Part shown: in pieces, positions 17,081-25,545 of the stretch
Layout: each line of letters starts with the position of its first letter
Position numbering within the stretch: position 1 is the stretch's first letter
Assembly (NCBI GenBank): GCA_011526565.1
Contig: WYBL01000145.1
Span: forward strand, 26,075-90,074
Length of the DNA stretch: 64,000 bases
Direction of reading: 5' to 3'
From: Acidobacteriota bacterium
GTDB lineage: Bacteria; Acidobacteriota; Vicinamibacteria; Fen-336
Program-made: the position numbers and the translations under genes
The notes under the pieces: model-generated
Told to the model about the DNA's origin: nothing
Database searches by the model: none
What the model saw: only the letters and a program-made list of their open reading frames with translations

Positions 17081-17868
17081 GGCGGCTCGCGTGGAACGGC
17101 GTGCTCGCCCTCGCGCTGGCGCTCCCGGCGGCGGCCTGGCCGTCGCACCTCGTCGAGCCGCTGCAGCGCGACGCGCGGCGGCTCGTGCCGCGCTCGCTGG
17201 CCCAGCTCCTCAAGGAGCGCGAGACCCAGATCCTGGAGGAGGCACGGCGCCTCCCGCCGGAGCTGGTCCAGGCGCTGGCGGCCGACCTCGCGCGCGGGGC
17301 GCTCTCGGAGCCCACGGCCCGCGCGCTCGAGACCCGCGCCGCCGGCGCCGAGCAGGCGATCAAGGCCGGGCGGCTCTCGGAGGGGTTGGTGCAACTGGGC
17401 GCGCTGGTGCGGATCGCGGCCGACCTCGCGGATCCCGCGCTCGCCTCGGGGCCCCACGGGTTCCCGGCGGGCGTCACCGGCGAGTACTACGCGTTCGTGG
17501 AGCGCAGCCTGCCGAAGATCCCGGTCGTGCTCGACGACCGCGCGGCGCTGAAGCTGCCGCGCCAGCGGCTCCCGGCCTACTGGCAGGAGCTGGCCGCCCG
17601 CAGCCGGGTGCAGGCGCCCGTGCTGCGCGCGGAGCTGTGGAAAGGCGGGCGGCTCGTCAGCCACCGCGCGATCGACTACCGCAACCCGTTGTTCGGCGTC
17701 GCCTCGCTGTCCTACTCGCGGGCCGTGACCGCGATCGCGGCCACCTGGCTGGCGGTGTGGCGGGAGGTGAAAGGCGACGTCACCCGCCAGCCGGCCCCGG
17801 TCGTCGTGGCCCCGCGGGTCGGATTCGCGGCGCCGGCGACGGTGGCCGGCCTGTCTCGGGAGGATTGA
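17077..17868 (+). CDS. Exported hypothetical protein with alpha-helical core
   Basis: 263 residues with a signal peptide (RRLAWNGVLALALALPAAAWP, cleavage near residue 20). The mature part is mostly helical and ends in a weakly hydrophobic helix (SRAVTAIAATWLAVWREV). The layout, with a Trp-Pro-Ser-His directly after the signal and repeated helices, faintly recalls zinc-dependent phospholipase C/P1 nuclease folds, but most of their zinc ligands are not evident, so no activity is claimed. It overlaps both neighbours by four and one bases and is probably co-transcribed with purH. Confidence 0.6.
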   Translation: MRRLAWNGVLALALALPAAAWPSHLVEPLQRDARRLVPRSLAQLLKERETQILEEARRLPPELVQALAADLARGALSEPTARALETRAAGAEQAIKAGRLSEGLVQLGALVRIAADLADPALASGPHGFPAGVTGEYYAFVERSLPKIPVVLDDRAALKLPRQRLPAYWQELAARSRVQAPVLRAELWKGGRLVSHRAIDYRNPLFGVASLSYSRAVTAIAATWLAVWREVKGDVTRQPAPVVVAPRVGFAAPATVAGLSRED

Positions 17869-19484
17869 TGGCCGCGAAGAAGAAGCAGAACACCGCGAAG
17901 CTCACCCGCCGCCGCGCGCTCGTCTCGGTCTACCGCAAGGACGGCATCGTCGATCTCGCCCGCGGCCTCGCCGAGCGCGGCTTCGAACTCGTCTCCACGG
18001 GCGGCACCGCCGATGCGCTGCGCGAGGCGGGGCTCGCCGTGATCCCGGTGTCCGACGTCACGGGCTTCCCGGAGATCCTCGACGGTCGCGTCAAGACGCT
18101 GCACCCGAAGGTCCACGGCGGCCTGCTCGCCCGCCGTGACCAGGCCGCGCACATGGCCGCGCTCGTGGAACACGGCATCGCTCCGATCGACGTCGTCGTC
18201 GTCAACCTCTACCCGTTCGAGGATGCGGTCGCCAAGGGTGCCTCGTTCGACGAGGCCGTGGAGATGATCGACGTCGGCGGGCCGAGCATGCTGCGCGCCG
18301 CCGCCAAGAACTTCCGCCACGTGGCCCCCGTCGTCGACCCGGCCGACTACCCGCTGCTGCTCGAGCAGCTCGATCGCGAGGGCGGCATCGACGGCCCGAC
18401 CCGGCTCTACCTCGCGCAGAAGGCGTTCCGCCACTCGTCCCGCTACGAGGCGGCGATCGCCGGCTACCTCTCGCAGTGCGAGTGGAAGGACGAGGCGGCG
18501 AGCTACGGCCCCGCGGAGGCCGAGGAGGTGTTTCCGTACCGCCTCGCGCTGTCCTTCGAGAAGGTCCAGGACCTGCGCTACGGCGAGAACCCGCACCAGC
18601 GCGCCGCGTTCTACTCGGACCTCGGCTCCACCCTCTATTCGGTGGCTGCCGCCCGCAAGCTGCAGGGCAAGGAGCTCTCGTTCAACAACATCCTCGACCT
18701 CGACGCCGCCTGGCGGCTGGTCACGGAGCTCGACGCACCGGCCTGCGTGATCGTCAAGCACACCAATCCCTGCGGCGTCGGCGTCAGCGCGGGCTCGTCG
18801 CTGCTCGAGGCGTGGGAGCGGGCCTGGGCGTGCGACCCGGTTTCGGCCTTCGGCGGCATCGTGGCGTTCAACCGCAAGGTGGACGCCGCGCTGGGCGCGA
18901 AGCTCGCGGAGGTGTTCCTCGAGGCGCTGATCGCGCCCGGCTTCGAGGCGGCGGCCAAGAAGGCGCTGGCCGCGAAGAAGAACCTGCGGGTGATGGCGAT
19001 GGACACCACCTCGATCCACAAGGTCAGCGGCTTCGACCTGCGGCGGGTGATGGGCGGGCTGCTGGCCCAGGAGTGGGACCGCAAGCGCTTCGACCGCGCG
19101 AGCTGTGACGTGGTCAGCAAGCGCAAGCCGAGCGACGAGGAGTGGGCGGCGCTCGAGCTCGGCTGGAGCGTCGTCAAGCACGTCAAGTCGAACGCGATCG
19201 TGTTCGCCAACGCGCAGCAGACGGTCGGCGTCGGCGCGGGCCAGATGAGCCGGGTCGACGCCGCGCGCCTCGCCGCCCACAAGGCGGCCCTGCCGCTCGC
19301 CGGCACGATCGCCGCGTCGGATGCTTTCTTCCCGTTCCGCGACGGCGTCGACGAGATCGCCAAGGCGGGAGCCACGGCGGTGATCCAGCCGGGCGGCTCG
19401 GTCAAGGACGAAGAGGTGATCCGCGCGGCCGACGAACACGGCCTGGCGATGGTCTTCACCGGGGTCCGCCACTTCCGCCACTGA
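17868..19484 (+). CDS. purH: Bifunctional AICAR formyltransferase/IMP cyclohydrolase
   Basis: 538 residues, full length. It carries out the last two steps of purine synthesis. The N-terminal IMP cyclohydrolase domain (about 12-205) has ALVSVYRKDGIVDLARGL, STGGTADALREAG, EILDGRVKTLHPKVHGGLLARR and VDVVVVNLYPFE; the C-terminal transformylase has YGENPHQRAAFYSD, QGKELSFNNILDLDAAW, VIVKHTNPCGVG and SNAIVFA...TVGVGAGQMSRVDA. ATG 17868 overlaps the preceding stop by one base. The first ten residues (Lys-rich) are outside the conserved domain. Confidence 0.97.
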   Translation: MAAKKKQNTAKLTRRRALVSVYRKDGIVDLARGLAERGFELVSTGGTADALREAGLAVIPVSDVTGFPEILDGRVKTLHPKVHGGLLARRDQAAHMAALVEHGIAPIDVVVVNLYPFEDAVAKGASFDEAVEMIDVGGPSMLRAAAKNFRHVAPVVDPADYPLLLEQLDREGGIDGPTRLYLAQKAFRHSSRYEAAIAGYLSQCEWKDEAASYGPAEAEEVFPYRLALSFEKVQDLRYGENPHQRAAFYSDLGSTLYSVAAARKLQGKELSFNNILDLDAAWRLVTELDAPACVIVKHTNPCGVGVSAGSSLLEAWERAWACDPVSAFGGIVAFNRKVDAALGAKLAEVFLEALIAPGFEAAAKKALAAKKNLRVMAMDTTSIHKVSGFDLRRVMGGLLAQEWDRKRFDRASCDVVSKRKPSDEEWAALELGWSVVKHVKSNAIVFANAQQTVGVGAGQMSRVDAARLAAHKAALPLAGTIAASDAFFPFRDGVDEIAKAGATAVIQPGGSVKDEEVIRAADEHGLAMVFTGVRHFRH

Positions 19485-19518
19485 AACGCCGGGCTGCGGG
19501 CGCGCGACGGGCTTCAGC

Positions 19519-20526
19519 TCAGCGCAGGCTCGACAGGCCGACGAACGCGCCGCCGTTGCGGTCGCACAGCGCGCGCATCAGGGTCGCGAAGCGGACCCCG
19601 GTCTCTTCGGGCCACTCGGTCTGCGAGAAGAGCGTGGGGAAGCCGATGGCGTGGACGCGCACCCGTCGCCCGCCGCCCGCGCGCGCGTTCATGCGGTCGA
19701 CGGTCTCCACCACCTGCTGTATCGAGTCGCCCGTGAACTCGTCGCCCAGCACGTAGATGCTGACCCGCTTGTCCGGCGTGGCGAAGGCGCGGATCGCGGC
19801 CTCGATGCCCTCGACCGGGCTCGAGTTGCTGAACGAGTTCCAGCTCCGCAGCCGGTCGAGCACGGCCTGGCGCCGGGCCGGCGTGTCGGGGATCCACTTG
19901 CCCGCGTAGCTCGGGAACAGCGGGCCGCCTTCGTCGTTGAGCACCTGCAGGCCGCGCACCTTCGGGTACGCGTCGAGCGCCTCCGCCATCTTGCGCAGCA
20001 TCGCGCTCCACGCGTAGCGCTGCATCGAGCCCGAGGTGTCGATCACGAAGATCACGTACTCGCTGTCGACCGGGATGCCGCCCACCGGCGCGTCCGGGGG
20101 CTGCGGACGCGCCGCCGCCTGCGCCTGCAAGCGCTTCATTTCTTCGCTCAGTTCCTGCTGAGCGGCCAGCAGCCGGCCCTCGATCTTCTCCTGCACCTGC
20201 GAGAGCTCGCGGCTGGCCGCGAACCGGCCCTGGATCTGCGACAGGTCGCCCTGCAGGCGGGCGACGGCCGCGCGCTCGTCGGAGAGCTGGACCTCGCGCC
20301 CGCGCAGCTCGCGGACCAGCAGCTCGGCCTCGCCGCGCAGTTCGAAGAGCTGGGCCTCCAGCCGCGCCAGGCGGCCGTCGAGTTCCAGCTTCGCGGCCTC
20401 GGCCGCGCGCGGCTCGCCGATCCGCACCAGCACCAGCAGCAGGATCATCGCGCCGAAGCCGCAGCAGATGCAGTCGAGGAACGAGAGGCTGAACACCTCC
20501 ACCCCGCGCCGCTCGCGCCGTCTCAC
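19519..20526 (-). CDS. TolR/ExbD-like anchored von Willebrand A protein (second copy)
   Basis: 335 residues. A single N-terminal membrane helix starts with EVFSLSFLDCICCGFGAM and runs on as ILLLVLVRI; the FLD-plus-hydrophobic pattern matches the proton-binding helix of TolR/ExbD (PFLDVLLVLLLIF), including the Asp. A coiled coil of about 90 residues (about 40-120) follows, then a vWA domain from about 135 with the MIDAS motif DTSGS (FVIDTSGSMQRY) and GDEFTGDS. It is the last gene of the cluster; GTG 20526 overlaps the stop of the first vWA gene. I infer an ExbD-like stator rod ending in a metal-dependent binding domain in the periplasm. The vWA assignment is firm, the TolR analogy is an inference. 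Confidence 0.8.
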   Translation of the reverse strand: MRRRERRGVEVFSLSFLDCICCGFGAMILLLVLVRIGEPRAAEAAKLELDGRLARLEAQLFELRGEAELLVRELRGREVQLSDERAAVARLQGDLSQIQGRFAASRELSQVQEKIEGRLLAAQQELSEEMKRLQAQAAARPQPPDAPVGGIPVDSEYVIFVIDTSGSMQRYAWSAMLRKMAEALDAYPKVRGLQVLNDEGGPLFPSYAGKWIPDTPARRQAVLDRLRSWNSFSNSSPVEGIEAAIRAFATPDKRVSIYVLGDEFTGDSIQQVVETVDRMNARAGGGRRVRVHAIGFPTLFSQTEWPEETGVRFATLMRALCDRNGGAFVGLSSLR

Positions 20527-21611
20527 GGCCAGTCCCGCGACGGCGTCAGGAACGAGCCGCCGGTCGCCATCGCCAGCTTCCAGAAGGCCGAGGGCGCCAT
20601 CGGGTCGCCCTCCATCGGCAACAGGATGGTGCCGACGGGCACCCCGCGCGGCAGCGCGTCGACCGCGCGCTCGAAGAGCCGCAGCCGGTCGCGGCCGCTC
20701 ACCGTCCGCTCGCGTGGCGCCGTGCGGCCCTGGGTCGGCAGGCCGTCGGTGATCAGCAGGATGTTGTCGGGCCGCGGCTCCAGCGCCGCCGCAGCGGTGA
20801 ACGCCGCCAGCAGGCTGGTGCCGCCCTCGGGCGCCGTCTGCTTCAGCGCCTGCACCGCCGCCTCGAGCGCCTTGGGGTCGCCCGCGTCGAGCCAGGTCCC
20901 CTCGCTGCCCGCGACCACGGCGCGCGCGGAGACGTCGAACGCGTAGACCTGGAAGCGGGCGTCGCGCGGCATCTGGGTCGCCAGCCAGTCGACGGTCTTG
21001 ACCGCCTGCTGCCACTTCGCCGCGCGCCGGCGCTCGTCCGGCGCGAGGTGCCGGCGCCGCACCGCGTTGACGATGGTGTCGGCCAGCATGCTCGCGGATG
21101 CGTCGACCAGCACCAGGATGCGGCGGCCGCCGACCTTGAGGCCCGTCAGGTACTGGCGTTCACCGTCGCCGACATGGGCCCGCACCCGGTCGCCGGGGAC
21201 CTCGGCGCTCGGCACGCCGCCGGAGAGCCGCTTCGTGCCCTCCTCGAGCGACTTGAGGTCGGCCTTCAGCTTCTCGATCGCCTCCCTTCGCGCGAGCGTC
21301 GACTGGTCGAAGGTCGCGAGTTCCTCCTGCGACTGGCGGAGCGCCGCGAGGATCCGCGTCGACAACCCGCGCGCCTGGGAGCGCTGCTCCTCGACCTGGC
21401 GCAGCGAGTTGCGCAGCGCGACCAGCCGGCGCTCGCCCTCCTTCACCTCCTGGGCCACCCGGTCGACCTCGGCGCGCAGCGGCGTGTTGGGGTCGTCGCG
21501 GCGCTGGGCGGCCGAGCTGACGATCATGAAGATCAGCACCGTCGCCCCGAAGCCGCAGCAGATGCAGTCGAGGAACGAGAGGCCGAAGACCTCAGCCTTG
21601 CGGCGCGCCAT
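20523..21611 (-). CDS. TolR/ExbD-like anchored von Willebrand A protein (first copy)
   Basis: 362 residues. It opens with RRKAEVFGLSFLDCICCGFGA, sharing the 13-residue core LSFLDCICCGFGA with the next gene, then VLIFMIVSSAA completes the membrane helix. Residues about 40-125 form a charged coiled coil (VDRVAQEVKEGERRL and onward). The vWA domain follows at about 155-355: LVDASASM is the MIDAS motif and LLITDGLPTQG the third MIDAS loop. It overlaps the Hsp70-like gene upstream by 20 bases. The Asp inside the membrane helix sits where TolR/ExbD carry their proton-accepting Asp. Probable partner of the TolQ-like gene two genes upstream. Confidence 0.8.
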   Translation of the reverse strand: MARRKAEVFGLSFLDCICCGFGATVLIFMIVSSAAQRRDDPNTPLRAEVDRVAQEVKEGERRLVALRNSLRQVEEQRSQARGLSTRILAALRQSQEELATFDQSTLARREAIEKLKADLKSLEEGTKRLSGGVPSAEVPGDRVRAHVGDGERQYLTGLKVGGRRILVLVDASASMLADTIVNAVRRRHLAPDERRRAAKWQQAVKTVDWLATQMPRDARFQVYAFDVSARAVVAGSEGTWLDAGDPKALEAAVQALKQTAPEGGTSLLAAFTAAAALEPRPDNILLITDGLPTQGRTAPRERTVSGRDRLRLFERAVDALPRGVPVGTILLPMEGDPMAPSAFWKLAMATGGSFLTPSRDWP

Positions 21612-22674
21612 CCCCGCTCACCCGGATGCGCGCGGTCGCGCCCTGCGCGTCGCCGCCACCCGTCTCCATCCGCGTCACGAACGGCAGCGCGCCGTGCGAG
21701 GCGCCACCCTCCGCGCCCAGGCGCAGCGCCCCGGAAATCGCGGCCTCCTCCGGCAGTTCGACGACCGACAGGCCCGGCAGCGCGGCGAGCCGTGCCGCGA
21801 GGCCCGGCACGGCCGCGGCGCGCGGCGAGAGCAGCAGCGACGCGCCCGCCGGCGCCAGCGCCCGCGAGCGGCGGACGAGGTCGTCGCGCAGCGGCGCCGC
21901 CCACTCCTCGACCCGGGCCCGGACCAGCCTGACGGCGTGGCGGCGCCCGCCAGCGTCCAGCGTGGCCGACGTCTCGTCGCGATCGCGCAGCGCCGCGAGC
22001 CACGAGTCCAGGTGGTCGTGCAGGGCCTGCTCGCTGGCGGCGTCGTGCAGCGGGTCGAAGCGGGTCTCGCGCACGAAGGCGGCGGCGACGCCGCGGGCGA
22101 TCGCCTCGCGCAGTCCCGCCAGGCCGCCCGCGCTGGCCACGTCGACGTTGCCGCGCTCGACGGCGGAGTCGATCTGCAAGGAGGTGAGGAGCGTTCGGTG
22201 CAGCGACACGTCGACGTGAAGGGCGGCACCTTCGCGCGGCGTGGCGGCTGCCGCGGCGACGGCGGCGTCGATCAGGCCGCACGCCGGCAGCCCCGCGGCG
22301 CGCGCCACGCCGAGCAGCAGGCCGAGCTGGGCCTCGGAGTACCACCCGGGCACCGCGAAGGTCGTCGCCGCCGGCTCCACGAGCCGCAGCTCGGCCACCG
22401 TGGCCTGCAGGTGGGCGTGGGCGAGGTCGGCGTTGCGCAGGTGATCGGGGAACGGGGCGCCCGCCGGCGCGGTGTCGAGCCGGTCCCAGAACCGGTCGTG
22501 GGCGTGCAGCGGCCTGAGCCGCTCCACGCGCAGGGCCTCGCGGCCGACCAGGAGCCGCGCGCCGTCGATCACCGCGAGCCCGGGCGACGGCGCGGGCAGC
22601 CGGAGGCCGGCCAGCGCGCCGCCGCCGCGGGCGACGAGCCCCGTGTCGGCGAGCTCGAGGGCGAGTGCTCTCAC
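21592..22674 (-). CDS. Hsp70/actin-fold-like protein, degenerate nucleotide site
   Basis: 360 residues, soluble. The middle part follows the Hsp70 ATPase order: TTFAVPGWYSEAQLGLLLGVARAAGL resembles the Hsp70 VPAxFxxxQR helix, CGLIDAAVAAA its E-PTAAA loop, and LHVDVSLHRTLLTSLQ its second phosphate loop. The usual Gly-rich phosphate-binding motifs (DLGTT, DxGGGT) are not intact, so ATP hydrolysis is doubtful. There is no substrate-binding domain. The start is GTG 22674, overlapping the TolQ-like stop. Position between the TolQ-like and vWA genes suggests a cytoplasmic regulator or assembly factor of that complex. Recognition is by pattern only. Confidence 0.55.
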   Translation of the reverse strand: MRALALELADTGLVARGGGALAGLRLPAPSPGLAVIDGARLLVGREALRVERLRPLHAHDRFWDRLDTAPAGAPFPDHLRNADLAHAHLQATVAELRLVEPAATTFAVPGWYSEAQLGLLLGVARAAGLPACGLIDAAVAAAAATPREGAALHVDVSLHRTLLTSLQIDSAVERGNVDVASAGGLAGLREAIARGVAAAFVRETRFDPLHDAASEQALHDHLDSWLAALRDRDETSATLDAGGRRHAVRLVRARVEEWAAPLRDDLVRRSRALAPAGASLLLSPRAAAVPGLAARLAALPGLSVVELPEEAAISGALRLGAEGGASHGALPFVTRMETGGGDAQGATARIRVSGDGAPQG

Positions 22675-23462
22675 GCGATCCGCAGCCGCTGCAGCAGCCG
22701 GCGGTCGATCCAGGTCTCTGCGTCGCGCACCAGGCGCTCCTGCTGCTCCTGCAGGTGGTGCAGCAGGAACATCAGCACCAGGCTCAGCAGCAGCGCGATC
22801 AGCGTCGAGTTGAAGGCGGTGCCCAGGCTCTGGGTGACGCCGCCGAGGTCGCCCTGCATCGCGCGGTGGGCCTGGGCCATGGCGTCGCCGATGCCGCGCA
22901 CCGTGCCGATGAAGCCGATCGCGGGGATCGCCCAGGCGATGTAGCGCAGCAGCGACATCTCGGAGTCGAGGCGGTCCGTCTCGGCCTCGCAGATCTCGCG
23001 GCCGCGGGCCGAGGCGTCGGCGATCGAGCGGGTGGCGCCGAAGCGGTGCAGCGCGGCCAGCGCGGCGCGCGGCAGCAGCGTCTCGCGCTCCGGCCCGGGC
23101 AGGGCCTCGAGCTGGCGCGCCCACTCGCGCACGTCCTCCGGCAGGATCGTCATGCCGTCGGCGAGCGGCAGCAGGTCGCGCTCCAGCAGAGCGCGCTCGC
23201 GGCCGTTGACGACGCGCTTTCTGGCGATCATTGCCAGCGCCCACAGCATCAGCACCAGCTCGGCCTGCTGCTCGTAGTCGCGCAGCAGCACCCACGGCGA
23301 GCGCTCCTGGACGTAGGCGGGATCCTCCTTCATGCGCTCCGCCTGCTCCGCGAGCACCGCCTCCGCGCGCGGCCTCACGACCGCCATGTAGGCGGCCTGC
23401 ACGCACAGCGCGGAGAGGGCCAGCGCCGCCGCCTGGTAGGCGAACTCCGAGGGGCGGCGCAT
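22671..23462 (-). CDS. MotA/TolQ/ExbB-family proton channel protein
   Basis: 263 residues with membrane helices at about 8-28, 64-82, 168-190 and 212-236. The two family-diagnostic helices are RYIAWAIPAIGFIGTVRGIGDAM and LGTAFNSTLIALLLSLVLMFLLHHL, the equivalents of the TolQ/ExbB pore helices that surround the TolR/ExbD Asp. A large cytoplasmic segment (about 85-165) lies between helix two and three. In known systems five such subunits encircle two ExbD-type helices and use proton flow for motion. Its 5' end overlaps a 52-residue membrane protein gene and its 3' end the Hsp70-like gene, placing it at the heart of the cluster. Confidence 0.88.
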   Translation of the reverse strand: MRRPSEFAYQAAALALSALCVQAAYMAVVRPRAEAVLAEQAERMKEDPAYVQERSPWVLLRDYEQQAELVLMLWALAMIARKRVVNGRERALLERDLLPLADGMTILPEDVREWARQLEALPGPERETLLPRAALAALHRFGATRSIADASARGREICEAETDRLDSEMSLLRYIAWAIPAIGFIGTVRGIGDAMAQAHRAMQGDLGGVTQSLGTAFNSTLIALLLSLVLMFLLHHLQEQQERLVRDAETWIDRRLLQRLRIA

Positions 23463-23620
23463 CAGATGTCCACCGGGAAGGCGACCGCGCTGTCGGCCGG
23501 CACCTGCTCGGACGGCACGAAGGCCTCGATCGGGTCCTGCCAGGCGCGGGCCGACAGCGCCGCCAGCAGGGCGGCGAGGGCCAGCAGCACGACGTCGCGG
23601 CGGAGCGCGGGGGTGCGCAT
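23462..23620 (-). CDS. Small single-helix membrane protein, 52 aa
   Basis: 52 residues: a short basic N-terminus, one membrane helix (VVLLALAALLAALSA, about 11-27), then a short acidic tail ending in AVAFPVDI. A strong Shine-Dalgarno (GAGGAGG) lies five bases before ATG 23620, and the stop overlaps the start of the TolQ-like gene by one base, so it is probably translated. No family is recognised. Its position suggests an accessory subunit of the TolQ-like complex. Confidence 0.6.
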   Translation of the reverse strand: MRTPALRRDVVLLALAALLAALSARAWQDPIEAFVPSEQVPADSAVAFPVDI

Positions 23621-23628
23621 GTTCCTCC

Positions 23629-25545
23629 TCATTCGGCGGGGCGGGCGACGCGGAAGCCCACGTCGGGGCGAGCCGTCGCCGAGTAGTCGCGGAACGACAG
23701 CCGCAGCTCGGTGACCGTGGCGTGCAGGTAGCTGGCGCCGAGGATCACGTGCAGCGCGCCTTCCGGCGGACCCATGGGGTCCTTCTCGAAGTTCGGGGCG
23801 GGGATCGCGTAGACGTCGTGGACCCACTCGGCGACGTTGCCGCCGGTGTCGAACAGGCCGAGCGGGTTGGCGGGAAAGCGGCCGGGCGGCGCGGCGGCCG
23901 CGAAGCCGTCGTCGTAGCCGGGGATCACCGCGGGCAGCAGGCCACGCGCCGACTCGTCGGCGTAGTTGCCGGAGCGCGCCGCCACCGGCAGCGCGGCGCC
24001 CCACGGGTACTTGAGGGGCGTGCCCGCGGGGTAGCGGGCGGCCCGCGTCCACTCCGCCTCGGTCGGCAGCCGGTAGCCGTTGCCGGGCGGAGACGCGGCG
24101 ACCAGGGTGCCGCCCTTCGCCACGTAGGCCGGCGTGCGGCCCTCCTGTTCGCTCAGCCAGTTGCAGTAGGCGGCGGCGTCCTCCCAGCTCACCCGCACCA
24201 CCGGCAGGTCGTCGGTGTCGAGCGAGAATCGCTCGAGCGCCCCGGACGAGTGGCCGGGGCGGAAGCGGCGGAACTCGCCGTTCGTCACCTCGCGCAGGCC
24301 GATGTAGTAGGGCCGCGTGATCTCCACCTCGCGCTGCACTTCGTTGGCGCGGCGCCCTGGCTCGCGTCGCGAGGCGCCGGTCGCGAAGCGCAGGCCGCGC
24401 ACCATCCGCAGTTCGTGGCCGCCCGCGCCGCGCAGCACCTCGGGCCGCGCCGCTTCGCCCGCCGGCTTCAGCGCGACCTTCAGCACCTGCGGGAAGCCGG
24501 GCTGCGGGGTCAGCGCGACGCGCTGCGCTTCGTGACCGTCGCGGCGGACCTCGAACTCGTGCGGGCGCGCCGGCAGCTTCAGCGTCTCGCCCGAGCGCCC
24601 GCGCGGGACGCCGTCGACGCGCACCTCGGCGTCGGCCGGCCGCACGTCGAGCGTGACCTCGCCCAGCAGCGGGACCAGCGGCACCGTCTCGGACCGTGAC
24701 TCGCCGCGCGCGAGGCTCACCTCGAGCCGCGCGGTCTCGTGCGCGTGCAGCGAGAGCTGCACGGCCTGGGCGCGACCTGCTGGCAGCTCCAGCTCGAGCG
24801 GCGTGCGGCCCCGGAATGCGCCGTCCACGGTGACGCTGGCGCCGCTCGGCTCGCTCGCGAGCGCGAAGCGACCCGTCGCGGGGAGGCGCGTGGCCGCGGC
24901 CGTCGCGGCGTCGGGGCTCGGCCTGGCCTCCGGCGCGGGGCTCGGCGTGGGGACCGGCGTCGGCGAAGGCGTGGGCTCGGGCGTCGCAGCCGGCGTCGCG
25001 CTCGCCGAAGGCGCGGGCGCAGCGTCCGGTCGTGTCACACCGCCGCGCCTGCCGAGCGTCCAGGCGCCGAAAGCGACCAGCAAGGCGAGTGCGCCCAGTG
25101 CGATCCAGGCCCAGGAACCGGAGGTGCCGCCAGCAGTGGCCCGCGGTTCCGCCAGCGCGCGCGGCTGGAAGTCCAGCGGGTGAATCCGCGCGCCCGGCGC
25201 GGCCGGGGCGGCGGGTGCCGGGCTCGCCGTGGCGGCGGGCGGAGCGGCGTCGCGCGCGACGTGCAACACGGGCCCCGCGGCCGTCGCGCGGAAGGTGAGG
25301 GTCGCCGCGCCGGCGCGCAGCGTGTCGCCGTCGCGCAGCCAGCGCGAGGCGGTCAGCGCCGCGCCGTTGCAGGAGAGCGCACCCAGCGGGTCGGTGGGCT
25401 GCACGAACACGTCCGCGCCGTCGAGGCCGAGCCAGCCGACCGCCTCGCGGCCGTCCCAGCCGGGCAGCGCGATGCCGTCGCCGCCGAGCGCAACCGGGAA
25501 CGCGTGGTCGCCGGCGCCCGGCTCGACGCGCAGCCGCGCGCTCAC
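23629..25545 (-). CDS. FHA-like, PEGA x2, FGE-sulfatase-domain membrane protein
   Basis: 638 residues. Residues 1-95 look like an FHA-type beta sandwich (FVQPTDPLGALSCNGAALT, WLRDGDTLRAGAATLTF). One membrane helix follows (WIALGALALLVAFGAWTLG, about 147-166), then a Pro/Ala-rich stretch, two PEGA domains (SEPSGASVTVDGAFRGRTPL; VRPADAEVRVDGVPRGRSG) and a C-terminal SUMF1/FGE fold (about 400-638: REVTNGEF, PVVRVSWEDAAAYCNWLS, YRLPTEAEWTRAAR, GNVAEWVHDVY). The FGE domain lacks the Cys pair of true formylglycine enzymes, so a binding or structural role is likely. GTG 25545 overlaps the preceding stop (GTGA). It could link cytoplasmic phospho-signals to the envelope. Confidence 0.8.
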   Translation of the reverse strand: MSARLRVEPGAGDHAFPVALGGDGIALPGWDGREAVGWLGLDGADVFVQPTDPLGALSCNGAALTASRWLRDGDTLRAGAATLTFRATAAGPVLHVARDAAPPAATASPAPAAPAAPGARIHPLDFQPRALAEPRATAGGTSGSWAWIALGALALLVAFGAWTLGRRGGVTRPDAAPAPSASATPAATPEPTPSPTPVPTPSPAPEARPSPDAATAAATRLPATGRFALASEPSGASVTVDGAFRGRTPLELELPAGRAQAVQLSLHAHETARLEVSLARGESRSETVPLVPLLGEVTLDVRPADAEVRVDGVPRGRSGETLKLPARPHEFEVRRDGHEAQRVALTPQPGFPQVLKVALKPAGEAARPEVLRGAGGHELRMVRGLRFATGASRREPGRRANEVQREVEITRPYYIGLREVTNGEFRRFRPGHSSGALERFSLDTDDLPVVRVSWEDAAAYCNWLSEQEGRTPAYVAKGGTLVAASPPGNGYRLPTEAEWTRAARYPAGTPLKYPWGAALPVAARSGNYADESARGLLPAVIPGYDDGFAAAAPPGRFPANPLGLFDTGGNVAEWVHDVYAIPAPNFEKDPMGPPEGALHVILGASYLHATVTELRLSFRDYSATARPDVGFRVARPAE

